Assembly (NCBI GenBank): GCA_034190875.2
Contig: CM067357.1
Coordinates: forward strand, 22,487,704-22,551,703
Source of the DNA: Urechis unicinctus
Lineage: Eukaryota > Annelida > Polychaeta > Xenopneusta > Urechidae
Length of the DNA stretch: 64,000 nucleotides
Reading direction: 5' to 3'
Shown: piece after piece, positions 50,101-64,000 of the stretch
Position numbering within the stretch: position 1 is the stretch's first letter
Layout: every line of letters begins with the position of its first letter
Translations under genes and position numbers: made by a program
The notes under the pieces: model-generated
The model's input: only the letters and a program-made list of their open reading frames with translations
Databases searched by the model: none
What the model was told of the DNA's origin: nothing

Positions 50101-53100
50101 GAATAGTACCTGGATGTATGTATCAATGATGTCAATTAATTACTTGCTACAATAGAGTAATAGACCAGTAGCGTAACGTCCGTAATATCCTACGATATCT
50201 TGTTGTTTGTAATTACATTTGCCGGATCCCAATACCGATTATAACACCCTCTGTGATATCTGGATATCTAACCTACTTCTGTATTCACCAAGAGACTCCC
50301 ACCATATATTTAAAATTGCCATCGGGCGAAAAACGTCTAATAATCCTTCTTTTCGATTTGGAATGCTTATTAGAGTAATAGTTGTTTGCATTAAACGTTG
50401 CGTTTTAAGTATAATTGTCTCATTAGTAGTTGCAAGGATTTGTATACCACTTGCAACAATTCCATCAGATCTCTCCATGAGCGATGCGAATATGTAAATG
50501 TTGTTATCTAGGGAAATAAACATTTACAACTTGAAGCGCAATGTGGCTTGGAACGGATCACTCAAATAAAACCCATTAACTGAGAGATTGATAGCTTGGC
50601 AGCAGGCGCTTCTCTTGTGACCAACACCAATTACATTCGTGTCCATCTATGTCGGACCCACGCACAACTTATGGGGGCATAGTTATGTATCCTATAAGTC
50701 ACTTTGAGGGTTTTGTCAGAATCACCAATGTTAATAATGTAAATAAATAAAATCAAGGTGCTATTGTAGGTTCGGCCTCATTACAAATCGTTGTCTCTTG
50801 ACGTATAGCTACCGTTTGAAGCTATCATTGGTATCTACGTCTCTATGGGGTTAATGAACTCTTAACTGTGTCTGTTCTTCATGTACAACAACATGATGAT
50901 TGAATGATACCGGAAAGATGATGAAGAACATGCCTGGAGCGTAGGGGGCATAACTGTGTGTCAATAAGATGATTACAATATAAAGACAATATTCTGGTAA
51001 TAGTAAACCCATACGCTCGCGGGTCCAACAAACAGACATCAAACAATACATTTGGATAAAGGGCTTTATTCTTTTAGCGATTATTTTTATTAATCTGCTT
51101 TATAGTCATTTAACCGCTCGCACATCACCAACAAGCATAATACAATTGGCAGTTTGAATCCCGATTGTTATTCATGTTTGAATAAAAAATTGCTTACGTA
51201 ATCAAAGAAAAAAATGTAATTGCGCGGAGAATAGGTCATAGTAGGCTAAATAGCTCACATCATGTTACTGTTATGAATACCATCCAGCCATCATGTACAT
51301 GCCTAACAAATATTGTCATTGTTTTGGGATGGAAAGTTTTGATTATCATTTTATCACGTTAACTGCAAAGTAGTCTAAGAAACCACGATCAAATGGTAAG
51401 ACCTCTATCCGATAATCCCTAATCATGAGTTTACCATTCGGGCTTCTCCTGAATGACACTAAGCTGTTCTAGGTCCGCCCAATGGTTCACTTTCCTACTT
51501 CAATTTTGGTCATGTTCCATTTATTGTATTGAGAGGTGAAGAAAGAAGCACTTGATGAAGGAGGCATCCGTAACTCCATACCATAAATGATGCCATATGT
51601 ACAGTGCAGACGAAATGAAGTAGCTTTAACATATATTCGGAAATGAGCCTCTTCTAAAAAATACCAAATATGCGTTTACAGTTAACAGATGATATTTCCT
51701 TCTTGAATGACGGTGTGTCGCGTGACAGTTTAATTCCCAACTATAATACGGTTAAAGCCAACTAGGAGCGCAATAGTTGATTTACTAAGTGCAAAACACA
51801 GCCGTTATTAATATGTTGTGTTCATATATTGCGATAAGGACGTGTAAATATTGTCATTATGCATTTACGTGAAGGTATCAGCCAATTTACGATTCGGTTG
51901 ATGATAGAGCCAAGAGTATAGGCTGTTAGTGGACGATATTACTAAGGTTCTTTTTCTTTCTATCGTCGATGAAGTTAAGAACAAGATAACTTCCAGCCGG
52001 GTTCTTTACTTAGATCAATATCAAAAATAAGTTGTAGTCTAAGTTTCAGGAATAACGGATTGTTCATCATCCACATGAGCGTCGACAGCAGGATGAATAA
52101 GGCATGAATAAATTAGAAGAGGTCAGAGTGCACTCATCCGTGAGGTCGAACATCACATAGAGCTCGACATCTTGATAATCAACTAGGTTCCCCGGGTCTC
52201 GTATTTGCCTTTTGTGACGTCACCACTATAATAATAACAAGCAATAAGATGAAGGACAAACCTAACGAAATAGTCTGTGGTGCAGTTGCTTTTCTGTTTA
52301 AAGAGCCTCAAATGCTTGTGTGGTGCAGCTTACAGCAATCGCAATGCAACCGTAACAGGTTATTACCAGTTGATAATGCAATCTCTCCTCTTTATCTTTC
52401 GCCGCTGTCTTCCATCTTCAGATATCTGTAAGCGTCAGTAAACAAGAGGTTAAGGAACGTGTATATATGCTACAAAGACCAAACTGGATAACTGAAGAAT
52501 ATTGAACCTACCTTCAAAGAGGCAATGTAGTCGACTAGTGCATCAGGAAATTAGATACACATATCAAAAAGTTGGATCAAATACCTCATTGTGTTATTTA
52601 TCAACCGTTATACGATAATGGCGGATGCAATACAAGTATCAATGAGCATCATCGCGCTTGGAGTTTAATCAAATAACACAAGGCGTCAATACAAACGTCA
52701 TCCTCTACTCAGAACTGACATTAATTGCGATTTTATCAAGTCATTTGCTGTTAACTCGGCTGCTACCTCTCCATGATTAAATCTGGTAAGTTGATGGTTG
52801 ATTCAAATGTACTATGTTTCACCCTGAAGCTCTGCACGAATTCTTTATGAGCAATAACGTCAGTCACAACCAAGTAGCGCCGTAATGAAAAGCCTACATT
52901 CAACTATTGTGGAAGGACTGATATATGAAACATATTAAGGGTTTAAATGAGAAGTTAAATTGATAAAGGTGCGCCTGAGGAACCTCTCTGGCGATGACTA
53001 CTGCTTGTTTACATCGCAGCAATTCCGTCTATGGATTATAACGCTTGCACGCATTGTAAACATAATACAAGGTTAGAAGGAATGAAGCCATTTCAACATG

Positions 53101-55014
53101 GCTAGCAAGTACATTATCTAGAATTGCGGGTTACACGTTGGACCGACAAAACAGTTGGTACACATCACCTAAATCGTGATTTGTTCTCAATGGTATAAGT
53201 TCGGCACATTTCCATTGCAATAGTCACGTCCATGACTTTCGCCAGTTAAAGTTACATCGATCTACGGCTGAAGTAACGTCGACCAACGATCAATACAAAT
53301 TGAATACACATGTGCTTTATCACCAAGCACGGTGCAGTAGTGCTGTTTACTTAATCTAGAGTCACTGTCTGCTTATTATAAACGAGGAACAAACAATAAT
53401 CTATGCCTCTAAGAATATATGGGGAATGATATAGTTAAATAGTTATAAATGTCGTTTCATATGTTTGTAATAAACTTGCATGGATATACGCTTGTATAAA
53501 AATACTCCAGATGTTTAAGGCACTGGTATATGAGCTGTAAGGCAATACGACAGCTTGTAATTCACCACCGTGTTGTTCATAGACGACCGTTAACATATCT
53601 ATCAACGCATCATTCGCATTGTGTCCAATCTATAACAGAACAGATAACGATATGTATCAATTGATAAATCCGGTCCTGACCCGCTGATTGTTTCGGGGTC
53701 CGTCGAGGGTTTGGTAATCACATCACTCAGGTTCCTGTGCTTATTGAATTCATTTAGCGTAACCGACATCACCAAATTTTTTGATGGAATATTATTCATC
53801 TTCACCTGATATTACGGGTAACAACTCTATTTTGTGTCTTGTGAAACACCGACTGACCCATAAGAGCCGAATCCTACCAATAACAGGGGACTGATGTAGC
53901 TATTATTCCATGTTTAATACATTACTTGATAGACAGCAATTAAGTTTCCGGAAATAAATCCAGAACCAACCAGGCTAAGGTACTTCACCCAGACTTATCA
54001 ATCAACAATGCCTTGCATCATGGGAATCCAGTGGGAATGACATACACCGCTTTACTGCTTTATTCTGAGTCATCGATTAACATGGTTTGTACACTGGAAG
54101 TGGTAATACACCATATAGATAGACGTCCATGATCATCGTCCGAATCATGCGCTCATTGTTTACTCAAACTAGCACCGCACGATGATCCTGGTATATCTGA
54201 AAGATCAACATCATGCAATTGGAAGGAAGGGCCATACTGCTTTGAGCTAACTTTGGATAACCATGCTACACGGCCCTAACTAATGAGGCTATTATCGAAT
54301 GCGTTTATATTGAATACATCTACTTATTGTATTTATAGTGTATACGGTGCGCTAATGTGTGCTAGGTACTCGTATTGCGATTTCAGGACGAGACATTTTA
54401 AAAATTGTCATTCATGTAATAAATCACCTAAGAGAAAGTGACGAAGATAGCAATAACATATTACATCAAGTTCCCGCTTACCATGGGGAGCGATATATAG
54501 GCGCCAGCGTCTCACTTGTGACATATTTGAATTATATTCATAAAATGTTATATCAATATTCGGGCCCAGAAATAGATAATCACGTCTCCCTGAAGCCCCT
54601 AGATGCGACAATAGAAATGATTTACATAAAATAACACATTTAACATGTGGCGCTATTGCTATCATTGAAGTCTGGTTATGAAAGTTGAGTTACACATCTA
54701 ATTGATCTCTAAGGCCATTTAAGCGGATGTTGAGAAGGCATTATGCTTAAGATACACCACCTGCTCGTTTTTCGATGGATCAGACAATGTCTATCTGCAT
54801 ACGGGGACATGATTTGCCAAAAAAAATTGTACGTAAAAAAAAAATACCGTTTTCCAATGGCTGATGCACTAATGATGCAACATTATGTTGTGAATGACTT
54901 TTTTAACATGAAATAACCAATGATGCTGCACTTCTACAATTGGTAAATCACAATTGATATAACATTATTTGGACATTCTATTGAATATCAAAATCTATTC
55001 ACTATCAGAAAAGA

Positions 55015-55070
<56 letters not shown>

Positions 55071-55135
55071 TATATATGTATGTATATATATATATCCATA
55101 TATATATATGTATATATATATGTACATATATATAA

Positions 55136-55167
<32 letters not shown>

Positions 55168-55244
55168 GCATATATTTAAATATATAAATATATATACAGA
55201 TAAATAAATATAAATATATATATATAAAAATATAAATATATATT

Positions 55245-55324
<80 letters not shown>

Positions 55325-58075
55325 GTGTTGCCTATTATTATTCACTTTTAATATCCAATGATACTGAAATGATATAATTGTGTTGTACACAGTGCTGTTG
55401 TACTAATCGGGGATTTGGTATATTAGCTGCAGCAGTTTCATGGTTGTGGCAAATGCACCATAAATTGTACCAATTTTAGCAAATGCATAAGCAAAATCAT
55501 TATGTTAAGGTGTTTGCTTACAAATCCAATGCGCCCGTTATGAAGATTAGCTTCTCCATTGAGTGACACATTTAACCAGACAGCAGACACCTTAATCCCA
55601 TTGCAATTAGCAATGTGTCATACGTTCGTGTTCCCAACTGTCACGTTACTGGTCATTTACCGTTAAACATCACCTGCTCTCGTTGCTGCGTCTCATCCTC
55701 ACGAGTTATACTGACGCTAGTCTAAAACGCTGGAATGATTCTGAAAGACCAAACTAGCCATACTGTTGGTTTTATCCCGTTAGCTGTGTTTGCGTCCACT
55801 CGTTCTTTGTGCCTGCCTTATGACAGAGTAGCTAATAATATGCATTTTGATTTAAAAACAATGCGTACTATTCATTAACATAAGCAACAGTATTATGGCA
55901 ATGGCGTCATAGATGCATCCTCATCATTGCCCATTAATGCCAATGTAGTTAAACCTATCCTTCATATTGGGAAAGCACACATTATCATCGGTCGCATGAC
56001 GATTTTGCACATATTATAACTTAGGATGCACCATCTATCGTCACACAAGATGCCAGCATGAATTAAATAAAAAGGGATGAAATTCTCTACTGTAATTCGA
56101 ATGCAATCCGGAAAGGCCACATGCAACTGTAAGATGGTAATCATTCGGGGAATGGCTGGTTCTTGGTGTTCGCAGCGTGTGTCTATATACAACTCATTCT
56201 TTTAACGATTCGGAAAATCATAACGAACCGAGAAATAATCACTGAAGGGCACCAAAACATCAATGAGACTTGTTTATTTCCGCTGGGACAATTCAGCTAA
56301 TAATGTGTGCTGCAAGCTCAATTTTTAAATACTTAGTTTGTTTTGTTGCTTGCATAAAATTTAAATGAACAAAAGGCCGCCATAGTAAGCGCATGCTTTA
56401 TTACAAGATTCTTTGTTATGCTGCATGATAAAGCATTTGGCGCATGGACTGAAGTGTGCGTATCTTACATTTAGCGTCAGGTCCTAATCAACATGAGAAC
56501 TTACAAATGCTGTATTCACGTCGTACCGATCAAATCACGTCAATAATCAATCTTACATGTACTGTTAGAAAATAACGTGTATATGAAATAGCAATGTAAA
56601 AGCGCGTCGTCAGCTCTAATGGATGCTACAAGTGAGGCGAAACGATGGTGTATGGTCTATGTTAATAGTATTTGAGCTGTCTAGATAACGAACGTATCTG
56701 GCAGAAATGATGCCATTGGTAAGATAAAGTCGTTCAGCTGAAATCTCAGTTATAGGCAATATCCATTGTTGTTGCAGCCTTTCCCTCTCGAATGTATTGG
56801 TGCGCCAACTCTTGTCCTTATTACCATTTATCGCATACAGCAGCAGCCCCACGATGAAAAAGTACCTAAGTGCCATTGGCCGGTCTTTTGTAAATTATCG
56901 CTCCAAATAGGCTCATGACAAAATCATTCGAACACAATTTAAGATCAGAGCTGTTCGCAATGTAAAATCCAATATAGAATTGGTTACTGTCAGTGGGATG
57001 AACTTGTAGCGATTGGTGATTAGTTCCGCAATCGGATACCATTACTTGCTAGTGTCCAAACGCATAGGAACAGTTTCAACATTCATGTAGATGTTATCAC
57101 TGTGGACGACCAATGAAAAATTGACAAACAGAATAGTTAGACGCTACCTGTTACTAGTTATAAATACGATTGTTTATTCAATAGAGGAAATCATTGTTCG
57201 GCAGGTATATTATTCTGTAACTCATAGAAAATTACACACAAGTGAAAATAATAAATGCCACAGTTGAAGGACAACAATATCTACCATAATTCAATACATT
57301 GGCATCAATGTCTAACAAAGCCCGGATAAAGCGTTGAATGTCATCGTTCTTATAAACAGATATATCATGTGACAGTTTACACTCCCACACATACCCTACT
57401 TAGCGAGGAGTTGCTTGATTGCTATGTATGTTTGAAAGACACATCAAGAACTAATCCAATTATTTCCTAGCGAGAGCCCTTCATACTTAACTAGCACCTA
57501 TTAGAAATAATGAATCTCATCATCTAAATGTATAAACGTGCATTTTGTCCGTACTGTAATTCGCCTGAGAGCTTTCACAAGGCTCTAACGATCATTAAAG
57601 TGCATTTAGCTCTGACGTTGACTTCTTTTGTGCTAATGTATAAAGAATAGTTGTACAAATATTCCAAAAAAGGCTTTAGATATAGCTTAATATCGCATGT
57701 GAATATTTCAGCCGGTACCGCTTGCATCCGCGCTGCTTTTTGCACGCACGCACACGTACTCGTCCGATTTGGTCACTGTTGTAGCTCATTCCTTTTATTT
57801 CTTTCATTAACTTCTCCCTACTTCTGTACACCTTTTTTATTTGACGTTTTCTGTCTAACACAGCCTCACTCGCATATAAGTTGTTCAACCCACTGTTCAG
57901 CCTAGGAAAACTCGCCTCGCTCTGTGTCTTACTTGTTACATATGCTAGTATCATGTAATTCAAATGTAACGCACACATTACTTTGTTCGCATTACCAATT
58001 TGCTTATTATCATTAAATTGAGACAAATAGACAAGTGAACCGTATGAATGGTTCAATAAATCATTTTACAAAATT
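47130..58075. repeat. R macrorepeat, copy 4
   Basis: Direct counterpart of copy 3: GAGGAGAGCGA near 47170 matches 36020, the 49213-49400 segment matches 37669-37860, 49860-50890 matches 42060-43230, 51795-54990 matches 43217-46580, and the end near 58040 (GAACCGTATGAATGGTTC) matches 46850. It contains the module shared with 32.5-34.6 kb. At 52614-52620 it has the empty KDZ target CGATAAT. No gene is recognised. Confidence 0.85.
55018..55320. repeat. (TA)n-rich microsatellite
   Basis: About 300 bp of TA repeats with TGTA, TAAA and GATA interruptions, at the left boundary of the module that copy 3 lacks. Confidence 0.97.
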
Positions 58076-61003
58076 ATTTTAAATAAATATCTTGCATATC
58101 TCATGGTAAGCTTAACGCTCGTGTGTTGTATAGTCCAAATGGTCGTTATTTATACCTGCACTATATAGACTGGCCCGATGTGGCAGCACTGTGGTTACAA
58201 TCGGGGAGATGAACATAACCGCATATTTGTGGGAAGCTGCATGAATGTTATAAATGTCCCCTTTTTGAAACCAACATTGCTCAAAATACATACACACTGT
58301 CGCTTGCTTCTTACCTCAGCACACCTTTATTGGTCGATATTTTACATTGCAGTTGCAATAACTGCCAATTTTGATTAGGATATTTTGCTATATAGCACGC
58401 ATTTATGGTAATTCTTGATTGTTTGTTAAATGAGTATATTGTTTCTAATGTAGCTGCAGGATAATTCTCTGCTGCGAATATCTGGTATAATAAAGTCTTC
58501 TATCGTCCATTATTTTATGTGTCAATTGTTTTGATTGTAAAGGATAAGTGACAAGAGTAATCTCCATAGGCGCACGTATAGACAGTAGCTCATGAATACC
58601 AGATTATTGCCTTGACTTTGTCGATACACGGAAACGGTCGTCAATAACAGTGTAGATATGGTATGTGTTAACCAATGGAAACTGGCTCGTACACTGAGAA
58701 GCTTTGATGATGCATCGCAGAAGCATCTATAACTGCGCCTGTCTTGTTGCCGGTCAGCTTTTGTATACAACTGATCTAAATGAGCAAAGGTCTAAATGCT
58801 GAGTCGTGAGCAAATCCTAATAAGTAACACTGGTATTAAGATTGGGACGCTATGACCCGTCTACATAATTTGATATACCATTGATGGAAAGATAATGCCG
58901 TTGCAATACACTTTGTCTATCAGCAGTGTGCTATATGAATGATTTGGCGGTAATTTCTCATTCATGCTGCTACATAGGACGTGCTCTTGAGAAAAAAGTC
59001 ATTTACATTCGAGTCAATTCAAGTCGATGTCAGATAGCAAGGTGACTCACAGAGATGAAGCCATGCCCCCCGGAAGCCACGCAGTGTATCATATCCGAAT
59101 TGGAAGTGTAATTGTAAACGCATATCGAATTCAAAAGAATCTTCCAGGACTAATGTCAACATGTCTTAAAAGGAAATGGCAACGGCGAGATCATGTACAA
59201 TCTCAGTAACACGGTGTCGCTAGCGACTAAATGAGTTGTTGGTGCAATAGATATCCATAGATAATTAGATGTGATGGTAGTTTTGATACACATGTTTCCT
59301 GCTTTAGTGAGAATGGATGTGTAAGGTGCTAACGATTGGCATGTTAGATAACCTGTCATATGTCACAACAAGGTATTTGTCTAGGTACATGCAACATATA
59401 CTATTGCACAAAACACAATATCGCCCGGAGAACATCATCAAGTTACACCTCGAATTAATGGCGGTGATAGCGTGGTTAATAACCTTTATTATGAGACAAC
59501 AAGATATTTTTTCTAACGCACGCCAATATCTGTCGAATTAGAGCTGATATGACGGCAATGGCGCTGTGTGACAAAGTTTAACCGTGTGCTTGATGCGGTT
59601 TTTTACTGGCTTGTACACCAATGAGCGTATACAATGAAGATTATTTCTGGCCAGCATTGGTCACCTAGGTTGCCTCGAATAATACCCTAGTCTTGCGAGG
59701 TGGTTAAACTAAATGGATAATTTTGTCATCTTCATGCAATTTGTACAATACTGGTTTATATATTAGAAATGAAATAACTTAAGTAGTGCTGGGATCGAAT
59801 ATGAAATGTACCATATCCTTCATTTCTCTCCATTATGTAGATTACGTCAATATGCGACACTTTTCTTGGGTGAACATAGAATGGTTGTTGAAAGCAATAA
59901 TGCGCGCTTTTGCACACTTGATCAAATACGAAACGTTTAGCTCGATATCTTGGGAGTAATATTTTTGTGGATCCTTAGATTAATGCAATACGGATTTACT
60001 ACGATGTCAATATTTTCTAAATCTATATCTAAATATTTTATCATCATCCTAATTGATACATATATAGATGCAACAACTCTCATTTAACCCGGACACATGC
60101 CGTGGAATCTTCATGAATGTCGATTTATCATACAGTCTAATGTAATTGTCTCATACAAATGCCGGACGTCGTCATTGATTCAACAACAACTCCGAGCAAT
60201 TCGTGGTAAGAAACGTGTCTCTTGTTATCTTTAGCAATAAACTTATTACTGGAATTTGGTAGCTCTGTGTGCAACTCGAAGCTCAGTGTCCCCCGCCGTA
60301 TTACATGTTGCTACAGGATACACATTCGAAATTACTGCTTGAAACAAGTAGCAATATATTTTCACAATATCAAGAATGACGGTCTGCGACTTGCGAGTAT
60401 ATCTATTTATGTCTATTAGAAATGTTTATGGGTGGTCAGTCTGTCGCAACAGTTTACAGTAGATATTGGAATGGAGATTTACTACTCCCATCATAGCATG
60501 CAGGGCAATATAAAAACAAAACTCTTTACAATGCCGTAACGGGTAATTGATTGTATTTGCCAGATGACCCTCATTGACGTTCATTGTTGGCTATTAGAAA
60601 CGCACTTCAGGCATTATGCTCCCTTTAATGTCACCTCTGTATAAATATGCCTAAACTGTAGAAAATAAACACATTGACTTTGTAATGGCTAACTCACAAT
60701 TGGACGGATTTTTTTGCTGCTGGCATTTCATGTATCTCTGTGGGTGTTGAGATCTTCATTGCGTGTATGGTGGACAGAATGCAAATCCGATGACGTCATA
60801 AGGATATGCACATTTTGGTTTGGTCAAATGGGATAATCGCCTACTTATATATAAAATTTTACCATTGAAGGGCATTGGCCGGCAGTAATTTGCTACATTG
60901 GCATATTGAATAAATTAACAATAAACTTAGTCCATGGCAATATAGTGATAACAATAATAAAAGTGAAAATAATTTGTGTAATTAGATAACCACTCAGAGC
61001 TTT
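58076..61003. other. No gene or repeat recognised
   Basis: AT-rich unique-looking sequence. Frames are all below 90 codons and without splice or domain support. I could not align it to the R copies by eye. Confidence 0.5.
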
Positions 61004-61530
61004 ATCATTCTTGTTTCACACACAAACACTATGTCGTTGCCGGGTTCTTGAAATCTTGGAACCGCAAATAGTTGAAATAGTTGCCAGCTGATAAATTCCC
61101 GTTAAGTTATTGCTTGTGAGAAGTCACTGTAATAATATGGAACTTATGTACTTTGGTTTGTAAATTGACCTTTCCATTCACATTATGATTACATGACACA
61201 GTGCTATCTATGGGCGTGGTCTAGAGCCATCCACCAATCAGATTTACCTTGCCACATTACAAATGAATACGCCCCACAAAAGCCATCAAAATATTAAAAC
61301 AATGATGTTCATTAACTCTCATACACAAACGCTAAGCCGTTGCCAGGTTCTTGAAACCTGCCAACGGCTTAGCGTTTGGGACGACTTTTCAATTCACATT
61401 ATGATTACATGACACAGTGCTATCTATGAGCGTGGTCCAGAGCCATCCACAAATCAGATTTACCTTGCCAAATTAAAAAATGAATACGCCTTACAAAAGC
61501 CATAAAAATATTTAAAATGATGTTTTTGCA
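61004..61530. repeat. Imperfect tandem duplication with hairpin
   Basis: 61004-61317 and 61318-61530 share CACACAAAC.CTA..CCGTTG, TTGCC.GGTTCTTGAAA, and the block CATTATGATTACATGACACA...GAATACGCC (61182-61272 and 61395-61490). The second unit is shorter. Its start forms a hairpin at 61326-61378 with 25-bp arms (23 paired) and a 3-bp loop. Confidence 0.85.
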
Positions 61531-64000
61531 TTCCTTTTTATACTTACATGGTCTAACAATGTGGGTGTTCTGGTGGAAAGTTAATTGATCCTTGCAGGTT
61601 ATGTATATAGAACCAATTACAAAGTTGCCGACTTAGAGAATTGGACATTTATTATCCATTACCTGAATTAAATAAGCTGCGTAAAGCATAGACATCCCAA
61701 GTAAGAGTGGTTTAAACTGCAATAAACAATGGACATAACATCACAATGTGGAAACATAAAAGCAGATGGCTTTCTCAAACGCAATCATAAAAAGCGACGA
61801 TTAATGGGAAAGATAAAACGGATACACGACAGAGGAAAAGCAAGAAAGACAATTGACTAGTGCCATAATACTCTAAACCAGAGGAATATAAAATAAATGA
61901 ATTCTCTTACAAAATCGATGTAAATTGACTAATATATCACGATGCTACACCACAATAGTATTCGTTTGTAATTTGAGCATATGACCATGATGCTACGGCG
62001 ATGTCTAGATTAATCCATTTTTCTCTTTTTGAATTAGGTAGTACTTATCCCTAGCAGAAAGTGTTATTTCTGATGTCTTGAATTTATAACAACGCTGTAT
62101 CTTTAAGTTCCAATGTTTCAGCGCATGTGCCGGTAACTGTTCAGCTTTCATAAAAATCAACCAAAGTTCATAGAGCCACACGCAATAGGGTGGGGCGATA
62201 ACAGCTTAGAAAAGTTGCAGCGTGCAAAATGATAACATTTAAACGGCGCATATTCCACATTAAGATAATGTTCGAGGAACCCACTATCCATGATGATGAA
62301 ATATCATGTGTAATGTGTCATTAGCTATCTAAGTTAAATGTTCAGGAGTCATTATAGTAAATAGTTGCTGAAGCACATTACGGCAGTCTCATTGAAACGC
62401 GCTGTTTGTTATATAAGTATATATGTAGTATATATTGGGTGGTCATTTAGTACAATAGACGTAGCATAGTAATACAAAAAAAGCATAGAACGATAAGCGA
62501 TAGCATGCAATTATAAAAGCATGTAGAAACGTGCACCACGCGCAATGATGTATCGTCATACTCCGAGGGATTTCTTGATAAGATGTTAGTTCTATGAATC
62601 ATAAGATCATCCAATATAAGCTGTTCAAGCCGTACCTGCCTGCATTTCAGCGGCTATCTGCTGGCTAAGAGAAGGATTAAAGTGATGGCAATATTCGGCC
62701 GTTATTCACCGCTACAAATGCTGAATGCCGCAGAAAAACTCAATAGTCAGCTTAAAAGCAGTTATAGGCCAAATCTCATCGGGACAGATGTGGCTGTGGC
62801 TACAACTAGCGGCCTAGAGTATTACGGTCATCTGGTGGCCCCCAATGCGTTATGTTTATGATCATCAAGCGGTCCTCTTTATATGTGGCTTAGAGATATG
62901 ATGCATTCGATATTTTATACTGTCACGGTTGATAGACGGCAATAACCAGAGATCATCCCAGTCATCGATTGTGTGTCGTGTGGATCATACTTTTGCACAG
63001 GTTTGAAGTCCTCCAATTTGAAGTCGTTGCCCAGTTAATCGTTCAGTTACTATGGAGGGACATACGTAATTACAACGAAGCAATTTGCATGCCAGCAGCT
63101 ATGACGTTCACACCGCGAAGTAGCCGTGGTGTATCTTATACCCGAAACAATATAAATAATCCTGTAAAATGCAATGTATATTGTGTGCAAGGTAGGCATC
63201 AGCTTGTCTTGCCGGATGGGCAGGTTTTGTGAAACAGTCGATTGATGTAAACGCTGGCAGGCAAATAGAACATCGTGTAATGTGCATGTATTTACACCAA
63301 GGGATAATATCAACGACAAACATCATTTTCCTGGCTTTCATCCGGTCCTGTATGCTTTAGCTGGGCTTTGACAGGATTAATTGTGGTGCCCTCTCCCTTA
63401 TTAGACGCTGTATTTGCATATGTGGGGCTTTAGTCATCTCCGTCATTAGTCGTTGATGTGTCTCATTTGGAGACATTTACATAAGGCGCCGAAGTCAAAA
63501 ACCCCTGAGTTATTTCGCACGTTGCTGATCGTTGTGGTGTGCGCTGTTTGAAATGTTGCCATGAAGACCATGATACATCTGAGGTTATCAGATTAGTGAC
63601 AAAAATGATCGCTCAATCTTTCCCGATGCCGTTTTATTGGCTAAGGTGTGCCTGCATCGTGAAGATACATCTGTGATGCCTCATGTATATGCAGTCATCA
63701 GCCCAAGCTACTAACTATATTCCATTTCTTATATCACAAACGGCACATTTTATTCCCTGCCCACTCATAGAGTCAATATGTTGCACTGTGATCTGTCCGA
63801 GCATTGCACTCATCTTTAATATCGCTTCTTTGTTGATAGCGAAAGAAAATGCCACCGTTTCATTTAATTTATAAGTAGGAACTGAAACCAAGTTTACGAC
63901 TGATTTTATTTCAAACGTGATGTTTATAATCGTTCCAATGTTGTTTCGCTCCTAAGCGCGAGTGTATAGATAACTAAGTACAAAAAAAATAACCCATTCA
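61531..64000. other. No gene recognised; possible trace of R at right edge
   Basis: No supported gene. Near 63610-63665, a TCAATCTTTCC word and a GGCTAAGGTGTGCCTGCATC segment resemble bases 5-95 in order, so a further diverged R copy might begin here; the match is too short to be firm. Confidence 0.35.

Noticed and set aside
56616-56876. 86-codon minus frame with signal-peptide-like MALRYFFIVGLLL
   Set aside because: The homologous DNA at 34.75-34.95 kb is read in a different frame, so the frame is not conserved.

Overview
The window looks like repeat-rich, intron-bearing DNA from an invertebrate animal. It is AT-rich, full of TA and TATG microsatellites, uses GT-AG introns and AATAAA signals, and carries an animal-type KDZ (Kyakuja-Dileera-Zisupton) DNA transposon. 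I see no bacterial gene, rRNA, intact tRNA or CRISPR array, and no host gene that I can name. Species cannot be set from the sequence alone.

Layout. (1) Bases 1-6691 and 9511-16118 are near-identical direct copies of one block, which makes a recent tandem duplication with a unit of about 9.4 kb. The breakpoint at about 6691/6692 lies inside a transposon. (2) 14727-31687 is a 17-kb KDZ element. It has 134-bp terminal inverted repeats (130/134 matching), a 7-bp target duplication AAATAAT, a split KDZ transposase gene on + (17433-22226, decayed), a polyA signal, and a second split, unrecognised gene on - (about 27.6 to 25.1 kb). The two genes are arranged tail to tail. Between and beside them lie a 66-bp palindromic element, a 38-bp minisatellite, a TA/TATG microsatellite and a 3.3-kb array of about 220-bp units whose core is homologous to the element's own inverted repeat. 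(3) The rest, up to about 58 kb, is built from copies of a very long non-coding direct repeat, here called R. Copies lie at 1-5270, 9511-14726 continued at 31688-35200 beyond the KDZ insertion, a fragment at 35270-35890, 35950-46890 and 47130-58075. Modules gained or lost between copies suggest a full unit of about 14-15 kb. A 100-N assembly gap (46891-46990) falls at the junction of the last two copies. (4) 58075-64000 has no recognised gene; it holds a local duplication with a strong hairpin near 61.3 kb.

How it fits together. The KDZ element inserted into one R unit. Three sister R copies in this window keep the matching uninserted site (around 35.41, 44.03 and 52.61 kb), which fixes both ends of the element independently of its inverted repeats. 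The tandem duplication then copied the left 1.4 kb of the element together with its R flank. The transposase keeps the D, D and E motifs of the family but carries at least one frameshift and one in-frame stop, so this copy is probably not autonomous. The most interesting features are the one-sided array of inverted-repeat-derived dyads, the second gene with its duplicated phase-0 exons, and the nature of R itself.
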